Below the pieces are notes generated by a model that was not told the DNA's origin, did not search any database, and saw only the letters and a list, made by a program, of their open reading frames with translations. A program made the position numbers and the translations under genes. From Strigops habroptila (lineage: Eukaryota; Chordata; Aves; Psittaciformes; Psittacidae), in NCBI RefSeq assembly GCF_004027225.2, contig NC_044284.2, forward strand, positions 44,750,420 through 44,814,419: a stretch of 64,000 bases of DNA, read 5' to 3'. This document shows, one piece after another, positions 1 to 12,400 of this stretch; the stretch's first letter is position 1; each line of letters begins with the position of its first letter.

Positions 1-437
1 TGCTCCAGCCCTCTGATCATCTTCATGGCCCTCTTATGGTCTTGCTCCGGCAGGTCCACATCCTTCTTATGTTGGGGCCTCAGAGCTGGACACAGTACTC
101 CAGGTGAGGTCTCATGAAAGCAGAATAGAGGGGCAGAATCGCCTTCCTCTAATTGCTGGTCACGCTCCTTTTGATGAAGTCCGGGGCACCATTGGCTTAG
201 TGGGCTGTAAGCTCACAACTCCAGGTCATGTTGATCTTTTCATCAGTCAAGACCCAAGTCCATTTCCTCAGGGCTGCTCTCAATCCAGTCTCTGCCCAGC
301 CTGTATTTGTGCTTGGAATTGCCCTGGCCCAGGTGTAGGATGTTGTACTTGGCCTTGTTGAGCTTGATGAGGTTTGTACCAGCCCAGGTCTCCAGCCTGC
401 CATGGTCCCTCTGAATGGCATCCCTTCCCTCTAGCAT
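1..437 (-). repeat. CR1 LINE fragment, 3' part of ORF2, cut by window edge
   Basis: Read on the minus strand this stretch translates, with frame breaks, into the C-terminal part of the CR1 ORF2 protein: a run LNKAKYNILHLGQGNSKHKY followed by a tract equivalent to the CR1 segment around 'LGVLVDEKLNM', then the 'RGLEHLSYEERL' region in degraded form near the left edge. The same blocks recur in the CR1 copies at 17.9 and 34.6 kb. The 5' limit is near 437, where similarity to CR1 stops; the element continues leftwards out of the window. Frameshifts show it is a dead copy. Confidence 0.88.
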
Positions 438-3400
438 GTTTTGGTTGGTCTGTAAAAGGACCTTCCATTTCACGGTCAGGTTGGGAAATCTTTTCTTCGC
501 CATTAAGACAGTTATAAGGACAAACAGCAAAACATTTCACCTAACAAACAGTGAAAAGAATCTCATTTTATTGTGCCAGGTCCAGAAATACATCCTGAAT
601 TTGTCTGAAATTCTACCAATTTATTTGACACTGAGAAAATTAAGTCAATTTATAATTCAGAAATGCATTTTTTTGTCTGAAATTCTCTGTACTCGAAAAG
701 CCTCAGCCTTGATTTACTCCGAATGGCCTCTACTTCCTTGCCTCATTCGATATAATACCTTTTTTACAGCTTCTCTAAGATGTGATTGGATCATCTTATG
801 TTACATCCCAGCCTTATGTAAGAACTAGTATTTCACAGCTGAGCAAGCTCAACGCAGTTTTGTTTTAATTATTACTTATGACTGCTACTTAGCAACTCTG
901 CCATTATTTGTTATGCAGGATTAATTAAAATTGTCTAGGCAACAGGCTTGAAAGCCACAACTGAAAGGATATCGAGTTGTGTCAGTTCTCAGGGTAAGGT
1001 TTTGAAGGTGCTGGAGAATGTATCTGGAGTCAGCGTCATGGCTTTTAGCCATGTTTTGTTGCTCTGTCATGGTTCACTGAAGCTTTTCTGGGATTAAATT
1101 CATATTGAACAATTGATGCTTTTGCAGTCTCATGGAGTTGGGTTTTTAGACCAAAGCAAATTTACACCAAGTCTTGGGGTCTTGGTCTCACCTCCCATCT
1201 CTGAGGAATGGCCAGCATAAATTCAGGAATACCCTTATTAGCAGCCACACATTATGGCATTATGGTAAAGCCAGTAGGACTTGCACAATGTTTCCTTGAT
1301 GAATGCTTATGAAAATATTTTCTTTGGGTAGATCTTCATGGTATAGGGGAAAGCAAGATGAGATGACACATCGTCTAGGGAACATGCCTTCTCCAACTGC
1401 CACCTGGATGCTCCACAGTGCTCTGTGTGATGGGCATTGCTTTCACATTTTTGCCCATTTCAGGGGGTGTGTGCTTAAAAAGTTTCATGTGCTCTCATAG
1501 CGAAGTCTACCACAAATGCAGTCCTTTTGTGGAAAATGAATGGGTGTTAAAATTACCTGTCAGCAGGGCAGGTTTGAACAAGGATGCTTGCACACACCTA
1601 TATCCACTACTGTGTAAGCCTGAAGTAATGAGCTACACCTGGTTACTGTGAAAGAATAAAGTTCAGAGCAAGAATTTCCCACAGGGTACTCCTTTACTTT
1701 TTGCAAGTATTTTTGGCTTTATCCTGAGACCAAAGCATGAACTACTACTTTGCTACTGCGTTAAATAAAGATCTGATAGACTTGCAATCAGGATGCTCCT
1801 AGTTAAGTGATTTTGTATTTTACCAGTGCCCTTCTGGTAGCAGCTACTAATTAACAACAACAAAAAAGGAGATTACAGGTCGTTAGAAGATACAATGTAT
1901 TTTCAACTTTCTGGAGACATGCCCTGCGGTGGGCTGGATCCTCAGCTGGAATGCCGTGGGTTGGTTTGAAAGTAGATGCTTTGAACATTATTTGACTTCC
2001 CCCTCCAGGTTTGGGGTTTACATGCTTTCCTTTCTATCTGATGGCTAATACCCACTTGCTCAGAACTGAGGGCAAGCAACCAGCATGAGTCAAACCTTGA
2101 GTGCTTTGTACTCTGCCCTTTCCCAATGGTAAACTATTGAGATCTCACAAGCCTTAATATCCTCTCTCTGCTGATGGTGCTCAGCTCTCAACTTGCCCAG
2201 GCCATCTGTGACTATCTGGTTTTTACAAGCTTTAGCGTGGCTATAAGTGAATGCTGTGATTTTCAGTATGGTCTCATGATTTTCAGTAAAGAAAATCCCT
2301 GCAAGGAAAATTTGTAAATTTCTTGTGCTACAAATTTCCTTCTCGTTTTCTTGACACCTGTGTTCTTGTTTGTCTCATTCCTGAACAGCAGAGGAGGAAT
2401 GTAGTGTTTGGTGGGTTTTTTTTGGTTGTGATCAATCACTCACCAGTATCAGTGAAAATGTCTAGAGTTACAGAGTAAGTAAGAACAGGAATCACAGGAA
2501 ATTTTATGCTAATTTTAAAAAATAAGTATCAGAGGAAAAAAGCACAACTTGAAACCAATCATGTTGCCTCTCAGTATACTGTTATTTCCAAACTGAAACT
2601 CCACATTAAAGAAAGAGGAGCACTCGGCTCTTTCCAATGAGATTTTTTTCCATACGATGTTTCTTTGTGATGCTGCTGTATTTCTGCCTTACGTGGCTCT
2701 TTTCATGCCTTTTAGCAAAAAGGTTAGGGTCTATCCATTCACCTCCTTTTCCGTATTTAGAGTATACAGCTAGAGCCTGCTCCTTTCTGTCCTATGTATA
2801 TATGTATGTGTGTATATATACATATTTTCTTCCAACTTACAGACTCTTTACCTTTCTGGTCTTCCAAAGGAAAGAGCACATCTTTGCAATAAGCTTTTCC
2901 AGAGCTGTTCACCTATTTCAATAGCAGTGAGCAGGCAAGCAACAGGTGATATGTCCATTCCCCTCTACCTGGGTTTCCCTCTCTCCTTCCTGTCCTTCCT
3001 GCAGCTTGGTCAAATTACCTGTTAACTTTTCTGGGTTGCTGCTGAAAACGCAAGGAGTACTCTTGTACTCCTTCAGAAGCTGAAGGCACTTGTGATAGAA
3101 ATGTCTCCTGAAATCTGGATGAAGCGGATGTCTTGGGAGCATTAGTGCTCCAGTGTAAAGGTCAGTGCACCTCCAGTGAGCGTATCAGAAGTAATAATCC
3201 TGGTCAGATGCCTCCAGGGCTCCGACTCAGCATCCATAAAGACCTCTTACACAGTAGGCAAGCAAGCCAGTGACGAATGGCAAAAGCCCTTGGTAAAGGT
3301 GATGGCATATGGTTACCTGCTCCCAAAGCACAGAGCTCTTGTACTCCTTGATGGACTTTCCCTCCAAGGGTATGACTTAAATGCTGTGCCCCCCCTCCTT

Positions 3401-5207
3401 TACTGCATTGCCTTGGGTGAAACAGTTACCTCAACCCAGGCTGGAAAGCAAATATTTCACAGGGCAAGTTTCCTCTGAGGAACATTCTTGCCTTTTGTAT
3501 CATCAGGACATGCCCCTGCTCAGAGGGAAGGAGGAGCTGCTCCATGATCAAGCTATCTCATCCATCGTGTGCTGAAGCCATCTGGACTGGCCCTTCCCTA
3601 ATTAGGGCAGCAGTCACCCAAAACACCTTCTCTGTGGATGACCTCACTGCTGCCTTCTTGCTGCCATGCTTCCCCATGCAGCGCCTCGCCATCCTGGCGG
3701 CAGCAGCTAAGCCCATGCTTCTCCTGAAGTGGTCTTGTCTTTGCTCACTCCCTAGCTCCATTTCCCCTCAAAAAAGAAATATGTAAGAAATGAATTAATT
3801 TGTCAAGTGAATGAGTTGGCTGGCTATTAAAGAAGAAAAAAAAAAAAAGCCACATTCCTCATACATGGTCTGCACGTGCCTCTGTTCACCCATAGCCTCC
3901 ACATCCAGCCAAAAGAGGGACTGGAGTGATGTTCTTGGAAGGGTCCTCAAAACATCGCATTTTTGGACCTGAGAAGGGTCACTGAGGTGATGAAGACTGA
4001 GTTTTAAGCTGAGAGGAATTGCTGGAGGCGTTTAGGTGCCTGGGTACAATAAGAATGTGAGGGAACTGCACACTGGTAGAGATGGAAAGGAGCTACAGAG
4101 CAGAGGCAGGAGGACTGTCATATTCTCAGGGCTGCAGTATTGTTGGCTATATAGAGCTGTGTGTCACTGGGATGAGCCTTAGGCCAAAGATGGTTTTGTG
4201 TGGCTGGAAGGAAGGTGACTCTGGGTGAAGGACTGTGGCTATGGGGTTGGTCACTTATGAAGAAGCTGTGAGAGGACAGGGCACCAATAGTGGGATGGGG
4301 GAGTATTTGGGACAGTCAACAGTGGGATGATAGTGGGGGCTGAGCACAAAAGGGTGTGTGAGGTGACATTTGCTCAGTGTCTCAGTGGAGGTGGTAGGAG
4401 CTGACTGAGGTAGTACAAGGTGCATGATCCCCTCAACTGTCTCCTTCATGGCTTCCCCTCATTTCCTGTCAGAGATGAAAATGTAAGAAAGAAACTGGTG
4501 GCCTTGGAGGTGCTCCTTGTAGAAGAACACGTTGCGCTTCCTGCCTCTGTTTTTTATTAAGCACATCACTTCTTGTCTTAACCCCACTGACCCCTCTTTC
4601 TAGCGTGTATGACTCTGCAAAGTTAGCCAGTACCTGTGATAATGACAGCAAAGGAGGACCCTTGTGCAAAGGGAAAGCAGTCAGTGAAGAAGTGGATGGC
4701 ACAGCTTCAGCCTTTCCTGTCTGAACGCAGGGACAAGCTACCACTGCTGAAGACACACTCAAGTGCAAAGGCCTTGTCTAATGGTTGGTTGTATGCCAAA
4801 GTTGTTTTGCCTCATGGAGCATGCTAAGCTTGAAGAGAAAGGTCTATGGCCTGTTCTTGCTTGGGAAAGTCTTAGCACCTAGAGTGGTAAAGGGAGGTTG
4901 CTTACACCAACTTGGGTGTAACAATATTGTACTTTCCCTCTAAATCACCTACATCCTCAAGGGATACCATTGCTGGCATCGTTGCTGTCATAGTGAAATG
5001 TCCCGCTTTGGTCACCAGTGAAAAAGAAAAACCCCATACAACATATTTGAATGATTTAACTTACAGGCATCTTGGGTTTGATATATGAGAGAATTTAATG
5101 CTGTTAGTAGTTGTTTAGAATTCCCCATTTAATCTCAAGTGGCAAATAAGATGAAACAGTTATTTCATACTAAATACTGTTGAGTGAAATCACACACAAA
5201 TAAGCCC
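438..5207. other. Intergenic DNA downstream of PTGS2, no gene recognised
   Basis: No open frame here resembles a known protein and no exon-like run with matching splice sites was recognised. In other vertebrates the gene beyond PTGS2 on this side is phosducin (PDC); none of its protein was found here, so it presumably lies further left. The stretch holds short homopolymer runs (for example A-rich at 3834-3848), a TA/TG-rich patch near 2798-2826 and a small perfect hairpin at 3052-3073. Confidence 0.6.
3052..3073. repeat. Perfect 9-bp inverted repeat with 4-base loop
   Basis: AAGGAGTAC and GTACTCCTT flank TCTT. The arms are perfect complements. No associated gene or function is evident; short palindromes of this size occur by chance in a window this long. 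Confidence 0.8.
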
Positions 5208-5226
5208 ATACAGGAAATGTTTTCAA

Positions 5227-5232
5227 TTTATT
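5227..5232 (-). terminator. PTGS2: Likely PTGS2 polyadenylation signal AATAAA
   Basis: The minus strand reads ATAAATAAATTG here, containing the canonical AATAAA. About 25-45 bases further downstream (5205-5180) the transcript would read TTATTTGTGTGTG, a GU-rich element as needed for cleavage. No other hexamer followed by a comparable GU-rich stretch was noticed between the stop codon and here. Confidence 0.6.
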
Positions 5233-6142
5233 TATATAAACAATTGCATTTTAAAAACATTCTTGTCCTACAAAAATAAAATGAAAAACAATTCACAGAA
5301 TTTTAAATAAATAATCTCAAACATACATATTTATCATAAGCAACTTGAACCCAGCCAAACCCAGCAGGTTGGGTCAAAGATAAGTGACTGTTGAAATGTG
5401 GCTGCAGAGTACAAAACGCAGTGAACATGATTCTGTTCTGAAGCAGCTTATAACTCAAATTACATGGTCTGAGGAATTCCTCTGTCACATACCCTAAAAT
5501 AACTAGATCTGTCTAGACTCATCTCCCTTTGACTCTAAGCCAACCACTTTTCCTTGTTAATAGTGGAAGGGTGCTCTGAAGTGTGTTCCAAAGATGGATC
5601 TGAATAACAATTACAGGTTTATCAAGTGTCCAAGAAGTTTTCACTTATAAGCAAATACAGTACTAACCACCTTTTAATACAAGGTTATTGAAGATTTTCC
5701 CTTCTTCATGCTTCAAATAGAAGAAGGAAAACAAGTGTCCTTCTTTCTCCCAAAGCATTCATACCAAAGACCACCTCAAATCAGTCACTGATACTGGCTG
5801 CTATAGGAGATCTTGATTCAGCTATTCACGCTAACAGTTACAAACTTACACAGCAAAAGGTAATTAGCCTCTCTAAACAAATCAACAGAAACAGAAGTCA
5901 CAGTCAAACTATACTACTGCCATAGCCATTACAACACACAAGACTCTAGAAATGTTTGAGACATTCATGTGAAATATAAAACTCAAGTCCTTTTCCAGAA
6001 GTAGTCAAGGAATTTTGGGCAGAGGCACAGAATAGCAGGTTGCTGCTCTATTCCAGTCTGAAGTAACTTTTTCTTTTTATCTATAGTTCCCAAGCTGCTA
6101 TTACGGGAAGATCATCTTCTACGTTTCCTCTCTAGAAATCAG

Positions 6143-6200
6143 GAAAAAAAAAAACCAACCAAAAAAAAAAAAAAAAAAAAACCACACAAAACAAAAAAAC
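6143..6200. repeat. A-rich low-complexity tract within PTGS2 3'UTR
   Basis: On the plus strand an interrupted poly-A run with AACC interruptions. In the PTGS2 transcript this is a U-rich tract, a possible binding place for U-rich/AU-rich RNA-binding proteins such as HuR. Confidence 0.85.
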
Positions 6201-7435
6201 CCTTACATGCAAAGTTTGAAGTACTGGTACAAGAACCTGTGTAACTCCTTACGTACCCAGATGGGACTGCATATTTTAGTGCTGGATCAGGACAAATATG
6301 TCTAGGAGATTCCATGCTAGCCAGCCAGTTTTAAATAAGCTTAAGTCACTTAAAATGCCTCTGTTTATAAATTATAAACAAAACATTATCCCTCTTCCCC
6401 CCAATAAATAGAACTATAAGTCACAAATATAGCTTGTGTACATAGACATAAGTTACCTTCAAGTCTTGGTGCCTTGAAGTTTTGCTAGATCTACTCTATA
6501 TTCATTTCTCTGCTGTGTGTGTTTACACAGCTTCTCAGTTTTCACTATTCCCCAAGAATCTAGGGTTTGGGTACTAAAAGCTATGCTATAGTCACATCCC
6601 TAACTAAAACTATACTGTCCATTTGTCCTTAAAGTGACATAGAATTATATTATCAAGTAGACCAGAGAACTACAGCTACAAAAAGAATACCAATAATTTG
6701 GACTAAGACCTCCCCAAGCTTGCACGATAAAACATCTGGAGCAAGATACAAGCAGCCTTGTATTGCAGCATCAGAGTCAGTTATTTCTAAGCTCAGTACC
6801 TATTATTATCCTCTTACACAAATCATACTTCTGTGACATATGCTTCAAGAACAAGTAATATCCAAAAGAAGTTCTATTTTCTTTAAATAAATTAAAAAAG
6901 TATAATGCCACATGAAAGTAGATTTACACATAAAACCAAACATAAGTTATTATACAAAGTGCCTTATTTTGCAATGAGGGAGAGGTAGTATCAACAATGA
7001 ATGCAATACATTTTCTGACTTTACATGAGTGAGTCTCAAGTATATCTATTTTTGTTAATCTTTGAGTGCTCATATTGATCTCAATCTTTTCTGGCAGTTT
7101 TCACTAAGGCAATTTTTCTTGTACTTTTAGTTCAATGGCCTGTTTAAGAAGTTGCTGAGGCAGTAACTTGCTTTTGTAGTGTTATGTGACCTATCAAACG
7201 AAGAGACAAAAACCCCACTAACACTCTTCGTCAAGTATTAAAACAACATAAAAAAAGTTGGAACCTTCGTCCACTTTGGAATACATAGTTCTGTTACAGA
7301 AGACCTAAAACAAGGGATTCAGCACTGTAGAGCTCAAAACACAGAAAATCCCTTTTGTAAGTAGAAGCCTTACCTGAGTAAGGCATCTAGGGCAACCCCC
7401 AGAATGAAGATGCTTTCAGGGTTTTTTGCCCTGTG

Positions 7436-7459
7436 TTTTTTTTTTTTTTTTTTTTTTTT
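7436..7459. repeat. Poly-T (A24 in the PTGS2 mRNA)
   Basis: A run of 24 T on the plus strand, 64 to 87 bases past the PTGS2 stop codon. In the transcript it is an internal oligo-A. It can prime oligo-dT cDNA synthesis and so mimic a very short 3'UTR. Confidence 0.9.
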
Positions 7460-7476
7460 GAAAACCACTTTAAGCC

Positions 7477-7512
7477 ATAAATAGAATAAATTATATAGTT
7501 AAATAAATAAAT
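7477..7512 (-). promoter_or_regulatory. PTGS2: AU-rich element just after the PTGS2 stop codon
   Basis: On the minus strand positions 7512-7500 read ATTTATTTATTTA, three overlapping AUUUA pentamers (a UUAUUUAUU-type nonamer is included), with a further ATTTA at about 7481-7477. The cluster starts ten bases after the stop codon. In mammalian PTGS2 the functional destabilising element also sits right after the stop and is bound by TTP, HuR, CUGBP2 and others. Function in this bird is inferred from position and sequence. Confidence 0.8.
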
Positions 7513-7522
7513 AGATGTATTT

Positions 7523-7929
7523 TTACAACTCAGCAGATCGTTCTTTCAGTAGTAGTGTGGGATTGATGTCTTCCATTGCTGTTTTTGAGGTACTAACATT
7601 AATAGTTGCCTCTGTGGGTTCAGGATTTAAGATGTGGAAAGCTGTGAATGGACAGCCTTTCACATTGTTGCAGATGAGCTTCTGTAAGGATGCAGTATTG
7701 ATTATTTCAAATCCAACTTTTCCACCAAAGGTGCTAGGCTTCCAGTACTCAGGGGAGCAGATAGCATTTCCCATGAGTCCTTTCAGAGAGAATGGTGCTC
7801 CAATCTCCACCATTGTTTCACCAAAGATGGCACCTGGTCGTGGCTTTTCTACAAGAAGGCCTGGGTACAGCTCCATAGCATCAATGTCTCCATAAAGCTC
7901 TTCCAGTTCAGCTGCCATTTCTTTTTCTC
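7523..7929 (-). other. PTGS2: PTGS2 exon 10, coding part
   Basis: Acceptor is TTACAG at 7930; the coding part ends at stop TAA 7525-7523. It encodes residues 469-603: the aspirin/NSAID-facing wall with [20 protein letters not shown] (Arg499, Val509, Ser516), the CNNVKGCPF segment, and the COX-2-specific C-terminal insert ending KERSAEL. The C-terminus is one residue shorter than the human protein, the loss lying between the CPF motif and the NVS sequon. The exon continues into the 3'UTR. Confidence 0.95.
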
Positions 7930-9314
7930 CTGTAATTGACAAGTAAAAGATGTAAGTGGAAAAATCCAATTTTCACTGCAAGACTGTCCTGTTCAAGCCA
8001 CTAACAACACTTTAGGACTCTGCTAGCCATTTTAGGCTAACAGGAAAGGGCCTTTGTTTGTTAGAAAGGATGAACACTTTTACCTGTTAGTTCTTCAAAT
8101 GATTTGAATGGTTTCAACATGAAGCGTTTCCTGTACTCATTCAAGGACTGGTATCTCATTTGCCTGCTTTGGTCAATTGAAGCCTTTGCTACTTTTTGTA
8201 CTGCAGCAGGAATATTTTTCCCACCAGCAACCTATTTAATAAAGATGAAAAGTAGTAAGATCTCCTGATAAAAGTCAGGATGAAGTTGTGCCTTTATAGT
8301 ATTTGATTAGTTTTTGATAGCTTTATCTTACCCCCTTGTCCCACCTCTAGTTTATGTCTCTGTTGGTTCACTAGCAACTTGAGAGAGTACCTACCCTGCC
8401 AGCACTTTGCTTGGAGAAAGATTTCACCATATGGGAAAGGCCATGTTCCAGCATTATGGAGTTGTTGTAGAGGAACTGCTGGAAAGTGTACTCCTGGTCA
8501 TGTATTTGGAAAGTGTCAGGCAGAAGTGGGTGCCAGTGGTAGAGAGTATTGAATTCGGCTGCAATTCGGTTCTGGTATTGAAATCGCTGGTTGAACAGCA
8601 GCTCAGGATCAAACTTGAGTTTGAAGTGGTAGCCACTCAGGTGTTGTACATAGTCCTCAATAACGATCTTGATTGTCTCTCCTGTTGGTCAATGAAAGAG
8701 AGGAGAATATTGGTATTGATTCCCTGACAAAACTTAGATGATTCCCCTGCTCAGAGAAAATACCATTTCTGAACTGTTATTAAAAAAACCCCTCCAGAAC
8801 TATAATGATCAGGGTAACACACTCTTCAACATTATATCTCTTCTAGAAAAGAATTCTTATGTCTTACATGATTAAGGAGTGAAGCAGTACTTTAAGATTC
8901 CAAAATATTTTTTGGTATGGTAGAGAAGCATTTTCTACAGGATGCTTCCCCCACCCCAGATACATTTCCTTGTATGTTCCACAGAACAGCACACATCAGT
9001 ATCTACATTGTGTTCAGTTATACTGTACTCTTTAGGGTGGATGTAGGAGATAAAGAAAGTTGGTATCTGAAAGCAACTCTCAGCTTCTGAGCTGCTTAAT
9101 AGCATTGTCTTGGTTTACTGTTTCAGCCAGTTTGGGCAAGATCTTTTCAAGCTTAGCATACATCACAATTTACAGAAGACTAAATACCACTAGACAGTAG
9201 GACAAGTATGTAGCATTACATTTTACATAACTTCCTGAACATTAGACAAACACAGCTGCTCTTTTAAAGCATACCTGAACTGACACAACTCCAGGGAAGA
9301 AAAAAAAAAAATAA

Positions 9315-9400
<86 letters not shown>

Positions 9401-12400
9401 AAAAACCCAACACAAAAACCTCCACAAGATCTGAGTCTTAGGTCACCCAGCCTTACATACTTTCTCTGAAAAGTGAGCCTCAGTTTTCTGCTTTATCACC
9501 GCTTTCAGTTCTGTTTCCCTTTGATAAGGGAATTAAATATCACTTAGCTCAGTTTTATTCAGTTCTGTCTTTAATATAGCTGTACAGGAGGAAGCTGTAT
9601 CTCAATACAATCCCAGTGACAGGTCATGCAGGCTCATATGTATGCCCTCGTGCCAATTTATGTAATAACTTTCCCTCTTACTACACCTACTACATCTGCA
9701 GTAGATAACAGGTAGAATTGTCATGCTCAAGAGAAGGTTTGAGTTGCATGTAGTAGAAGTGACACTCACCTATCAATATAAGCCTAGTAGTTTGGAACAG
9801 CTGCTCATCATCCCACTCTGGATGCTCCTGTTTCAGGATGTCACAGACCCGGTTGTGTTCCCTCAGCCATATTGTAGCATACATCATTAAGCCTGGGACC
9901 AAGCCAAACACCTCCTGCCCAACAGAAAACTGCAAGTGTTCTGGTATGTGGGGAGGGTAGATCATCTCTGCTTGAGTGTCCTTCACTGTTGGTGGATACA
10001 TTTCTCCATCAATCATCTGCCAGGGGTAGGGAGAAAGAACAAGAGACTTGTAAGCCATGATGCTACAAGTTAACTTGTGTTGACTGTTACTACCAACTTT
10101 AGGCTTACGCTTTAGATCAACTACACCATGCACAGAGCACTAGTTTTAGGAAGTATGTGTCATGCAATAAGAAGGCAGGGATTCTGAGATAAGACATACC
10201 TGGTATTTTAGCTTTCCATCCTTCAGAAGTCTCAGTTTAAGTTGCCTCTCCAGAGTCTCTCCATAAATATGGTTCAAGTCAACCTATAAAATAGACGCAT
10301 TTGCAACATGAAGCCAGCCCACATTTTTTGCTATTTTAGGATGTGTTCCACTTCTATGGATGCCAATAGGAGTTCATCCCTTAGATGTTTACCTTTTAAT
10401 TATATTATTGTTACCTTATAAGTATCATGAACTGATATTTAAAATGAAGCCAAATTATTTCCTAGCAACTACAGCTATCTCGGCATAACAGCAAGTTTTT
10501 AAAGTGACTGGCAATTTAAAAGGACTCTGTTTAAAGTGTCAGCAGCTTTCTATTATGCAGAAAGGTCTTTATATATACACATATTTTATTGCTTTGTTTT
10601 AGACAAACACATTACTTATATTGAAGAACTGTTTGTCCAAAGGCTGCCTGTTTTATAGATAAAGATCCTAAACCAAGTCTGCTTTTGAAGTTCTTTTTAA
10701 GCTAAGTGCAGCAGACAACATACTTCACAGCGGTGGATACGGTTCTTTGCAACCGAGAAATTCTAGATACTCACTAGATCCAACATGCTTTAGGTGAGAG
10801 CAGATTCTTGGGAATAATAAAAAAGTCAAAGATCATTGTGCAGATATTTTAACCAGAATCATGTGCTTTACATAAGTGGTTCTGACCCAGGAAGAGATGC
10901 TACTGAGTGCTGGAATTTTGCCTAAGCAGAAGTTACAGATGGGATAAACCCATCAGATTCTGGCAAACAGTGCTGCACAGTAGGTGAACCGGTGTTTGTG
11001 TACCCTGACAACCTGCAAGATAGACCTTTATTGCTACTGAGAGCTATAATGCTAAGTAAGTGCTGTGTTCAAGTTACAGAGCTATGATCATACCCCATGG
11101 CCTAGAGCTTTGGTGAAGCCAGGTCCTTTCTTGTGGTCCGTCTTGAAGAACTGATGAGTGAAGTGTTGGGCAAAGAATGTGAACATCACATTTGTGCCTT
11201 GTGGGTCAGGAATAAATTTTTTCCTTAACAAAAACTTTTCCACAATCAGCTTTGAATCTGGGAGCTCTTTCTTACCTGCAAGGGAAAGAAATAATGAAAT
11301 ATTCCAGAGAACTATGTTTACGCAATACTTAATTTTGTTCCTAACAAAAAGGATCAAAACTTTCAATATATTATTGAGGGATAGCAGCATTAAAAGAAGG
11401 GGAATTATCTGCTTCTCTATGCTCACTTTCCTGATTTTGCTTGAAACTTCTAAATTCTCCAATTTTAGCATGTAACTCAGTGAGAGCCAGAATAGTTATC
11501 TTTCACATCTTTACACAGTGTATCCAAAACAATGGCTATTCTTAAAGTAACCTATCCTGAAAAAAGGCTATAGACAAGCAGGTCTCATGGTATTTTCCAA
11601 GATAAGATAAATAGAAATTCCTAGAAGTGAACATTATGCATTTGGTTTATTCCTTACCTTTGACACCCATTGGTGTTGGACAGTCAAGTCCTACTGGTGG
11701 AAGGCTTCTTGTGTAATAGGAAAGGTTGGAATAAGCTTCCCAGTTTTTGTAATTATAATCACTATTGTAAGTTGGTGGGCTGTCGATCAAGTGTGATCTT
11801 GCTGAAAAAGAAAATTAAAAAATTGTGGGTTTGTTTGTTTTTTTTTTGCCCTCTAAGCTGTACATTTTAGTCTCAAAAAGTAAGTCACAAGGCTGTATCT
11901 TTTCCATGTATTCTGGAAGCAGTTGCATTCCTTGACAGATTCCACACATATCAGCTACTGATGTTAAATGGGATAACAGGATTGAGTCCTGGATTATCAG
12001 TTGAATCCGGCTATTAACATGAGCAATTGAGATCAAAGTTTATCCTGAATTCAATAAAAGATTAGAGCAAAATGCATCTCCATTTCAAAGCATATTTCAT
12101 ACAAGCCTGCATCATGCAGAAATCTTAAGTTTTGAGTAGTGTGTTTTTACTTTAGTGCAATTTAGGTTGCTAACTTTATATACAGACCAGTCAATCATTC
12201 TGGAGTCCTAGGGGTGACTTCTGCCAGTTAAGAGGGCCAGAAGACAGAAGTCATACTTACATGTTAATACATATCTCATAATAGCATCCCGTAAGAAGGG
12301 TATGTTGTTGATGATATTCCAGACTCCTTTGAAGTGGGTGAGGATGTAGTGGACAGTGTTTGGTGAAGGTTTCAATGTTAGCCTCAGCCACGTGAAGAAT

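Larger units (their letters stand above)
5208..7522 (-). other. PTGS2: PTGS2 3' untranslated region
   Basis: This is the part of the last PTGS2 exon after the stop codon at 7525-7523. It is AT-rich, has no convincing coding frame, and ends in a polyadenylation hexamer at 5232-5227, followed by GU-rich sequence at about 5205-5180, so cleavage near 5208 is inferred. A long 3'UTR of over 2 kb rich in AUUUA pentamers is typical of PTGS2 and underlies its rapid mRNA turnover and microRNA control. AUUUA copies (TAAAT on the plus strand) are clustered at 7477-7512 and scattered at about 6885, 6405, 6335 and 5303-5312. A genomic A24 in mRNA sense lies at 7459-7436 and a U-rich tract at 6200-6143. The 3' end is predicted, not proven. 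Confidence 0.8.

Noticed and set aside
415-828. 137-codon plus-strand frame
   Set aside because: It begins inside the CR1 fragment in antisense and continues into AT-rich DNA; no protein likeness.
438-5207. Search for the neighbouring phosducin gene
   Set aside because: No recognisable phosducin sequence or exon structure was seen in this stretch.
7515-7895. 126-codon plus-strand open frame
   Set aside because: Antisense shadow of PTGS2 exon 10.
8407-8727. 106-codon plus-strand open frame
   Set aside because: It is the antisense shadow of PTGS2 exon 8; the minus strand carries the haem-site motif and matching splice sites.
9242-9427. Minus-strand frame of alternating Tyr-Ile
   Set aside because: Translation of the (TA)37 microsatellite in an intron.
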